From positions 3,475,687 to 3,539,686 of the forward strand of contig JAKSZT010053837.1 in the NCBI GenBank assembly GCA_026826555.1: a DNA stretch of 64,000 nt, read 5' to 3'. The DNA is from Tolypeutes matacus (Eukaryota; Chordata; Mammalia; Cingulata; Chlamyphoridae). Shown one piece after another: positions 57,734 through 64,000 of the stretch (positions within the stretch are counted from its first letter, which is position 1; every line of letters begins with the position of its first letter). Under the pieces are notes generated by a model that was not told where the DNA came from, did no database searches, and saw only the letters and a list, made by a program, of their open reading frames with translations. Made by a program: the position numbers and the translations under genes.

Positions 57734-58547
57734 GGAATACTATGCTGCAGTAAGAAGGAATGAAATTGGAACACATATGATAATATGGATGAATCTTGAA
57801 GACATTATGCTAAGTGAAATAAGCCAGACACAAAAGGATAAATATTGCATGGTCTCACTAATATGAACTAAAATATGAAGAAGAAATGCATGGAGTTAAA
57901 ACCTAGACTATAGGTTATTAGGAGATAAGAGGAGGACTGCAAAGGAGTATTGATGTATGTGGAAGTTTTAATTAATTTGACTGTAAAAGTATAGAAATAG
58001 AGTTGATGGTAACACATTACAGTGAGTAGCATCTGGTTTATAAATGAGATTGTGGCTGAAAAGGGTAGTCTAGGGATGTAAATGTCAATTGAAAGAAATC
58101 TAGTGAATAATCTAGGGACTGAATAACACAGTGAACCCAGAGGTGAATGAGAATTGTGGTTGATGGTACAAATGCAAGAATGTCCTTCTGTGAGCTAGAA
58201 AAGATGTACTTCACTATTGCAGGGTGGTGGGAATGTGGAGAAGCATGCAAAAAACACAATTAATGTAAACTATGGACTATAGTTAACAACAATACTGTAT
58301 TATTCTTGCATCAATGTCAAAGATGTATTGTGTTAAAAATAGGGCATTATGGAAAAAATATGCCAAATGTATGCTATGAACCATAGTTAGCGGTAATAGT
58401 CTGATGATATTATCTCATAATCTGTAATGAATGTTCCACAATGGTGTGGTGTGTTGGTGAAGGGTTGCTGTATGGGAATTCTACAGATGTGCATGATTGG
58501 TTTGTAATTTCACAACTTCTATAATAAAAATATATTTTAAAAATATC

Positions 58548-59161
58548 TTCCCATAAGAAATAACCAAGGGCATATAAAAGAAGTCCATTTAGTAGTAATC
58601 AAAGATATGCAAATGACAACCACTAACAGTTACCATTTCATGCCAACCAAATTCATGTATTAAAAAATAAAACAACAAAAAGTGTTGTTAAGATACAGAA
58701 TAATAGATATTCTCATCCACTGATTAAAGGAAGTTAGATTGGTACATCTACTTTGGAAAAAAAGTTTGCCCGTAACTAGCAAAGTTGGGTATGCACATAT
58801 CCAACAACACAGCAATCTCTTCTTCCATAGCTATAACTCTATTCCCTAGAGAAAGTCTTCCACATGGGCACTGAGAGATATGTATGTAAAAGAACATGCA
58901 TAACAGCATTTTTAACAACAAAAATAGAAACAACTCAAAAGTCTATTGACTAAAATAGGTAAATTAAAGTGTCCTTTGGAATAATATGTAACAGTGAAAG
59001 TGAAACAACCACAACTACACACATTAACATGGTGCTTTTCAAAAACATAGCATTAAACAAAAATTTATACCACACAATAATACAATTGGAATAATCTCAC
59101 CCACATAAATTGCAAAACAGGTCAACCCAAACAACATATTGTTTAGAAATACATGAACATG
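58548..59161 (+). mobile_element. Old L1 (L1M-class) ORF2 3' region
   Basis: GTAATCAAAGATATGCAAAT, CAGTTACCATTTCATGCCAA, GTTAAGATACAGAATAATAG and ACATGCATAACAGCATTTTT, then TAAATTAAAGTGTCCTTTGG match the order of old L1 ORF2 C-terminal and 3' UTR sequence. It ends abruptly at the MaLR-type LTR, which inserted into it. Confidence 0.7.
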
Positions 59162-59744
59162 TGATAGTTTGAGATTATTTATGAATCCCAAAAAAAGAAA
59201 GATTATGTTTGTAAACTAATCTATTCCTCTGGATGTGGTACCCTTTGATTGTACTAAATTCAGTGAAGGGCCTTTGATTAAGTTTACATGATAAAATCCA
59301 TTTAGGGCATAACTCATGTTGAGTTCCCACCCCTTGGTGGACTGACATAAATGGGCAATCACTCAAGAAGACACACGAGAAGAGAGAGCTCTGTCATTTT
59401 TTATCCTGGAGCCCTGGGGAGACATGAGCCATTTGCCTGATAGTTTGCAGCTGAGAGAGAGGAAGCCTGAGAGACAAGCCCTATGCCAGCCTACAGTTGC
59501 AATCATGAAGAACCTGGGCTCATGGAGCCTTAAGGGGAAGAGGAAGCCCAGGAAGGGGAGACCAGGCAGAGATCAGCAACCATCTTGCTTCAACATGTGG
59601 CAACTGACTTTGGTAAGAAAGCAACCTTGAGTTGGAATCTTTAGGGCTTTTAAACTGTAAGCCCTTACCCCAAATAAATACCCTTTATAAAAGCAACAGA
59701 TTTTTTGGTACTTTGTGTCAGTACTGCTTTGGCAGACTAATACA
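59162..59744 (+). mobile_element. MaLR-type 5' LTR of a partial provirus
   Basis: 583 bp, TGATAGTTTGAG... to ...GACTAATACA. The poly(A) signal AATAAA is at 59673-59678, and the CCCCTTGGTGGACTGACATAAA promoter block carries a decayed TATA. Very similar to the solo LTR at 23221-23790. Unlike the solo copies it is followed at once by internal sequence, so it is a 5' LTR. Confidence 0.9.
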
Positions 59745-59755
59745 GAATTTGGTAC

Positions 59756-60370
59756 TTGGGAGTGGAGTACAGTCTGAAGCAATTACCAAAAATGCTGGAA
59801 AGGTTTTATAAATGGGTAAGGGGTATTTTTTGGAGAAACTGTGAGATGCTTGATGGAAAAGGCCTAGATTGCTTTGAAGAGACTGTTGTTAGGAATATGG
59901 AGCCTAAATTTATTTCTGATAATGCCTTGGAAGGAAATGATAAAACTATTATTAGAAACTGGAGAAAAGTTGATCCATGCTTTAAAGTTGCAGAGAACTT
60001 AGGAAGATTGACTCCAGATGTTAAATGGAAGGTGGAATTTGAAAATGGCAAGCCTGGACATTTAGCTGAAGAACTTTCCAAAGTAAAGTTGGAGAATGCA
60101 CCCTGGCTTCTCCTTGCAGCTTACAGCAAAATGCGAGAGGAAAGAGATAAGCTGAGAACTGAACTGTTGGGCACAAAGAAATCAGAGAATGATTCCAGAA
60201 ATTCCAAGCCTCTGGAAATCAATCCCCCAGACAATAGTGCTCCATATACTAAACTTGGAACTTGTAAATCAGGATTGAAAACGCAGTTATCCAGGAAAGG
60301 CTTGTGGAAAGTCTTACTGTATGATGGCTTGGACCCCTGCTTCCTGTGTGTTAAACCAACAAGCTTTTAG
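59756..60370 (+). CDS. Gag-like open frame of a MaLR-type element, 204 codons
   Basis: An uninterrupted frame from just inside the PBS to TAG at 60368-60370; the first ATG lies about 13 codons in. The predicted product is basic and hydrophilic with a charged helix around residues 120-140 (KMREERDKLRTELLGTKK) and a Pro/Ser-rich part after it. That fits a Gag N-terminal region. MaLR elements encode at most a degraded Gag-like product and were moved by ERV-L proteins. No nucleic-acid-binding zinc knuckle is visible. No evidence of expression. Confidence 0.45.
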   Translation: MGVEYSLKQLPKMLERFYKWVRGIFWRNCEMLDGKGLDCFEETVVRNMEPKFISDNALEGNDKTIIRNWRKVDPCFKVAENLGRLTPDVKWKVEFENGKPGHLAEELSKVKLENAPWLLLAAYSKMREERDKLRTELLGTKKSENDSRNSKPLEINPPDNSAPYTKLGTCKSGLKTQLSRKGLWKVLLYDGLDPCFLCVKPTSF

Positions 60371-60536
60371 AAAGATCTGTACAAATGAATACTAAAAGGG
60401 ACAGGGACAGGAGAGATAGAAGGGAAAATGGCTCTAAGAGGAAAATCATGGAAACTGAGGTCTGGAAAGACATCTCCTCAGGCCAAGAGAGGGCCCCACC
60501 CATGTATAAGGAGAGGATGAGTTTCCCTAGCATTTG

Positions 60537-60885
60537 AAGAGGGTGGATATTCCAGCCCATTGTTCAGGGAGAATTTGGCTGCCCCAGGCTACAAAGAGGG
60601 TGGAGTGCATTCTCTGATGGTTTGGGAGAGTTAGGTCACCATCCCGCTTCTGTGAAGGAGGTGAGCCTGTTCCCCATAGATTAGGGAAGGACAGCTTGCC
60701 ACCTCATTTTCTGAGGAGGTTGTATGCCAGAGACTAGGGAGAATGTTGCCACCACCGCAGTGTACTAAGTGGGCTGAGACTCTAACTCAGAGACTGGGGA
60801 GAGTGTGGCCATCACCCCAATGTTCTTGGAGGGTGAGGTCTGGAGCTCAGGTCACCACCCAAATGCTTGATGAGGGTATAACCAA
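60537..60885 (+). repeat. Six tandem units, mean period 58 bp, in MaLR-type internal region
   Basis: Units start at about 60537, 60594, 60655, 60713, 60767 and 60827 (spacings 57, 61, 58, 54, 60). Each opens with a variant of AAGAGGGTGG, holds GAGACTGGGGAGA-like and GCCACCATC-like blocks, and ends in a TGTTCTT or CTTCTG variant. Divergent between units, so the duplications are old or the array was inherited with the family. Confidence 0.72.
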
Positions 60886-61055
60886 GAAAATAGCCATTGG
60901 GCAAGCCTGTGGAAAGGGTGGATCCCAATGAGACCCCAAGTAGAAGAAACCATCATCTTAAGAATGACTGTCAGACTTTGAAATCTAATGGTATAATACC
61001 CTGCAGGTTTTTGGAACTGTTTCCCCCCCAAATTCTCCTTATGGTACTACAAATG

Positions 61056-61764
61056 CATATAACAAATACAAATAAGAAGTAATAGGTAATTCAAAAGGGA
61101 CAACAAATATCAATATAGAAATAGCCTTTAAATAGAATAGGCAATATAAGAATAAGAAGGAAAAGGATATCATTTTTGAAGTGGTGTACTTTGAGCTACT
61201 ACATACGTATACAAATGAAAACATTTGGAATCTTTTAAATATTGTTTAACTATAGTCTATTTAATTCAAAGATAACTGGAATAAATGATTTTTTTTAATC
61301 TCAAGTTTTAAAGACCAGAAATTCCTTCTTATTTCACATATAGCTTTGAATAAAGGAATTTATCTAAGACTACGGTATTTATGTCCATGGGAATGCTGGC
61401 CTACCAAAAGGTATATATGCTATAACTACTGATTTAACTGCCTTATTAAAAGCTATGTAAAGTAAAATAAAAGTCAATGTTGTAGTAAGAGAAAAAAATG
61501 ATAAAAGTTTTGATAAGGCTATGTTTAAAAGAAAATAATGCAGGAAGTGATAGAAACAAGTTTGCAGGTGAAAAGTTAAAAGATGACAGAGAAAAGGCAG
61601 AGTGCTCAATTTTTATCACTTTTTATTTCTTCCACAAGGGAGAGTGATAAACTGAAACAGATAAGGCAAACATGTTAAGATGAACCTGAAACTCTACGAA
61701 GGAAAAGAAGCAGTAAAGAAGCAATCACTTAAATACAACACATATCGTCCCAGGATGATGATGA
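61056..61764. other. AT-rich sequence, no gene seen
   Basis: No exon or family recognised; may contain decayed continuation of the old L1. Confidence 0.4.
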
Positions 61765-62005
61765 TAACTCAACAAAAATGGCTAATGTTTACTGAGTCAG
61801 ACATTGTGCTAAACAGTGATGTGCAATAATGAAATTTAGTTACCACAATAATATATATAATTTGTATTATCATTTTTTCCATTTTTTACATGAGGAACCA
61901 AGAGCTTAAGTAACTTTCCAAGTTCCAAGTTAGCAACTAGGGAGCTAGGACTTGAACTTAAGTCTATGAGACACCAAAAACCTTGCTTTTAAGGGTGCTT
62001 AAATA
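61765..62005 (-). repeat. MIR SINE (minus strand)
   Basis: GGCTAATGTTTACTGAGTCA, ACATTGTGCTAAACAGTGAT, AGAGCTTAAGTAACTTTCCA and ACTTGAACTTAAGTCTATGA match the reverse MIR order. Confidence 0.82.
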
Positions 62006-62594
62006 ACCTGAAGATTCATTGACGTCACTACTATGCATAACCTTAAGAAATCATGCAGAACAAAAAGGTACCCTAAACTGGAGAGTGGCATATATACTCA
62101 TTTTAAAAATGAAAAAATAGAGGAGTGAAGTCCACAAAACATGACTAGTTATAACTTGCACAGATCCACTGAAGAGCTCTAAAACTGATTATTAAACAAA
62201 GGCTGTGACTGCTTTAAAAACTAGAAAAGTTGTTTACCAGGAATCAACATAGGATCACAACTGGTTCATTTCTGCCCTAGCCCTACCAGTCTGCCAGCAA
62301 CAAGAAAGTCCTAACCACACAGTGTCAGCCCAGCTCCAGCCCTGAGACTTGGAAAGCCAAGCCCCAGGCTATATTCAAGGAAGAGCTCCCTACGAGTGAG
62401 CGGTATCTTTGGCCATAGACCTGGTGTTACTATGCTGGTTGTCCACAGGAGCCTCACAACTCAGCTTCCCTTCATATGCTATCATCTGTGAACAACATGC
62501 TGCCTCAATGGCCTATACAAGGCCCCATTTCTGGATCCCATTTCAGTTGTTGGATCCAGGATCCAAACAACTCCAGCAAAGGAGAATTCACGAC
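62006..62594. other. Unique sequence, no gene seen
   Basis: No exon or repeat family recognised. Confidence 0.4.
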
Positions 62595-62790
62595 TAAGGA
62601 AGTTGTGAAATCTTCTTAACTTCTCTGATCATCAAATTCTTCACTGGCAAAATGAAGCATCCTGGGTAACACTGGGTTATTATGATGAGCTCTTGAGCTG
62701 GTTAAGTGAGAGAAGGAATATATACCAAAGCCCTCTCAGCACAGCTATATGCTAAATAAATATTAATTATTACAAGTTATCATTAACCTG
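62595..62790 (+). repeat. MIR SINE (plus strand, decayed)
   Basis: AATCTTCTTAACTTCTCTGA, TCATCAAATTCTTCACTGGC, AAAATGAAGCATCCTGGGTA and ATATGCTAAATAAATATTAA follow the MIR order. Confidence 0.7.
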
Positions 62791-62814
62791 ACTTTGTTGA
62801 TGATAATATTTTGT

Positions 62815-63670
62815 GGATAGCAGTACTAGACTGGAGATTCATAAAAATGTTGTAAATTTAAGGAATCTTGACTTCAATGGGGCATTTGGCCAAGTTCCCT
62901 ATGAGATCTTTGAAACTATGACAGAAAGTAGTGGGCGGAATAATGGTGCAGTTAAAAAGGCTCACAGCTGGATGAAAGAATGGATCAAAGCAGCTCGGAA
63001 AAACTGGTGAATCGGTGCAGAAACATCCAGGGGGAAACAGCATCCACCTGGCCCCAATCTCAAGCCAACAGGAACCAGGCCTTCTGACTTTGTGGAATTA
63101 TGTTTAAAAACAGTCTTTGTCTACATTTATATTTATGTAACAGTAATTAATTATTTATAATCACTCACTTCCACAAAATATTTGAAGCAGCTAACATGTT
63201 TATTAATGACTTGGATGAAGGCATAGAGACCTGCTTATAAAAAGCTGACATTAATCCCTGAGTGACAGAATTTGGACTCAAAATAGACTGTGGTAAGCCT
63301 CTAACAATATGAAGTGCAAGAGTGACAACCATAGGTCCAGCATTTGGGTCAAAAAAAAAAAAAAAAAAAGAAAACCCAGCTATATAATAACAGGGTGGAG
63401 AAGCAGCTTTGTAATAGCATGTATGTTGATGATTTAGAGGCCTTAGATGACAATATCACCAAAAGTTCAATGTAGTTATGAAAAAAGAAATGCAGTCCTA
63501 GGCTGCGATCTTAGATGTAGAATAATTGGAAAGACATTATTTTCCTGAAATATTCCATATGGGATAGATAACATAGGGAGTAGTACAATGTTCAGTTGTA
63601 GTTATTACTTAGAAACACTCGAATTCATTTAGAGGTGGTTTGACCGGGAGAAAATTGAAAAAAATGTAAG
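62815..63670 (+). mobile_element. CR1/L3 LINE, RT and 3' region
   Basis: Ordered landmarks of the family: CTTCAATGGGGCATTTGGCC (RT motif FNGAFGQVP, family FSKAFDKVP), CACAGCTGGATGAAAGAATG, GTTTATTAATGACTTGGATG with AAGGCATAGAG (family FINDLDEGIE), CATTTGGGTCAAAAAA, CAGTCCTAGGCTGCGATCTT, and CATTTAGAGGTGGTTTGACC near 63630. About 850 bp, unusually long for an element this old. The catalytic Tyr/Asp box is not readable. An A-run at 63350-63369 is a later expansion. Confidence 0.82.
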
Positions 63671-64000
63671 AATTTTATCATGTGAGGTACTGTTTTAAGA
63701 ACCAGTATGAATAGTGTATACAAAAGCAGATGGGGGCTGCAACAGTCATCTCCTAATACTTACAGAACACTGCTCACATTTCAGTCTGTCTTCAACCCTC
63801 TGATACTGCTTGTATAATAGTCACTGATGATCCCCAGATCTCCAAATGCAATGGCCAATTTACTGTCTCATCTTCCTCTCTCATCTGCATTTGACCTTGT
63901 TGACAATCTCCCTCACTTTCTTTACTGGTTTCAATAATACTGAAGTATCCTGGATTCCTCCTACTGCGATGTGGAGTCTTTTTTACAACTTCTAAATGTA
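63671..64000. other. Unique sequence to window end, no gene seen
   Basis: No exon or repeat recognised; TC-rich part at 63870-63930. Confidence 0.4.

Larger units (their letters stand above)
53509..57868 (+). pseudogene. L1 ORF2 (endonuclease / reverse transcriptase), broken
   Basis: It opens at ATG 53509 with the endonuclease start (TVITLNVNALNSPIKRHRL, carrying the active-site Asn) and meets a TAG at 53608-53610. Later readable blocks: pre-RT at 54377-54565, RT fingers ([20 protein letters not shown] at about 55126), palm ([11 protein letters not shown] near 55276; [11 protein letters not shown] at about 55427), the catalytic box at 55556-55567 (reads FTND instead of FADD), the thumb (about 55740-56100), the Cys-domain part at 56822-57019 and the C-terminus at 57684-57866 (MEYYAAVRRNEI). 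Frameshifts and stops throughout, plus the retrocopy and a TG microsatellite. Confidence 0.9.
50553..58540 (+). mobile_element. Near full-length L1 with tandem-unit 5' UTR
   Basis: In order: 5' end GGGGCAAGATGGTGGCTGAG, non-repeated 5' UTR (50553-51100), tandem array (51101-52365), ORF1 (52451-53283), a short inter-ORF spacer, ORF2 (53509 to about 57868) and a 670-bp 3' UTR ending in ATAATAAAAATATATTTTAA. The 3' UTR carries the same GTTCCACAATGGTGTGG and GGTTTGTAATTTCACAAC text as the other young L1 tails. Both ORFs are broken by frameshifts and stops. A possible target duplication (AAAAGTTTTCC before, AAAATATCTTCC after) is weak. It holds a retrocopy at 56266-56816. A YY1-like CAAGATGG at 50561-50568 stands at the usual L1 position for setting transcription start. 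Confidence 0.9.
59745..61055 (+). mobile_element. MaLR-type internal region, truncated
   Basis: Starts GAATTTGGTACTTGGGAGTGG: TGGTACTTGGGAGTGG (about 59750-59765) resembles a tRNA-Leu primer-binding site as in ERV-L relatives. It follows the THE1/MST internal layout: CCAAAAATGCTGGAAAGG, TGGGTAAGGGG, AAACTGGAGAAAAGTTGATC, and much later the CCTGCAGGTTTTTGGAACTG text. Recognition fades near 61055. I see no pol, no polypurine tract and no 3' LTR, so the 3' part is lost. Confidence 0.8.

Noticed and set aside
59162..61055. Complete provirus
   Set aside because: No pol, polypurine tract or 3' LTR can be found downstream; it is a 5' fragment.

Overview
The window is 64 kb of mammalian nuclear DNA, AT-rich and CpG-poor. 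I could recognise no host protein-coding exon, no functional RNA gene and no CpG-island promoter. Almost every open reading frame is short, or lies in or opposite a retrotransposon. The lineage is best read from the young SINEs: a tRNA-Ala-like head (box A ...AGCTCAGTGG..., box B GGTTCRATCCC) ending in GGTACCTCC or GGTGCCTCC plus an A-rich tail. As I recall, this is the DAS-type SINE of armadillos, sloths and anteaters (Xenarthra). Only about six copies occur in 64 kb, which would be sparse for an armadillo; a sloth or anteater is therefore an inference, not a finding. The region is intergenic or deep intronic.

Layout. 1-7.2 kb: unique DNA with MIR SINEs and a three-layer nest at 3.5-4.9 kb (MLT1-type LTR, holding an unnamed LTR-like element with a 5-bp target duplication, holding a 190-bp hAT element with an 8-bp target duplication). 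7.2-14.5 kb: two L1-related elements head to tail on the minus strand, a HAL1-like (ORF1-only) element and an internally deleted L1, broken by an L1 3' UTR insertion, a SINE pair and a solo MaLR-type LTR. 15.6-17.2 kb: an old plus-strand L1 3' end holding another SINE pair and a younger 5'-truncated L1. 22.2-32.2 kb: one very old minus-strand L1 broken by a hAT element (itself split by a solo LTR), a younger L1 fragment, a 1.4-kb unexplained retrovirus-like block, an MLT1-type LTR and a recent 235-bp internal duplication. 32.2-50.5 kb: mostly unique DNA with MIR, L2, CR1/L3, hAT and one well-bounded SINE. 50.55-58.54 kb: a near full-length, decayed L1 whose 5' UTR contains twelve 100-118 bp tandem units, with broken ORF1 and ORF2 and a 551-bp retrocopy of an unidentified polyadenylated RNA. 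59.16-61.05 kb: a MaLR-type 5' LTR plus partial internal region with a 204-codon open frame and a second tandem array of 58-bp units. 62.8-63.7 kb: a long CR1/L3 remnant.

Nothing here works together as a pathway; the interest lies in the retrotransposon structures and their nesting order. The most notable are the tandem-unit 5' UTR of the L1 at 50.5 kb, two independent loci where two SINEs in tandem share one target-site duplication with similar linkers, the MaLR-type provirus fragment that still has a long open frame, and the young duplication inside the very old L1. Repeat family names come from recognition of diagnostic stretches, without any database search, and boundaries of the old repeats are approximate.
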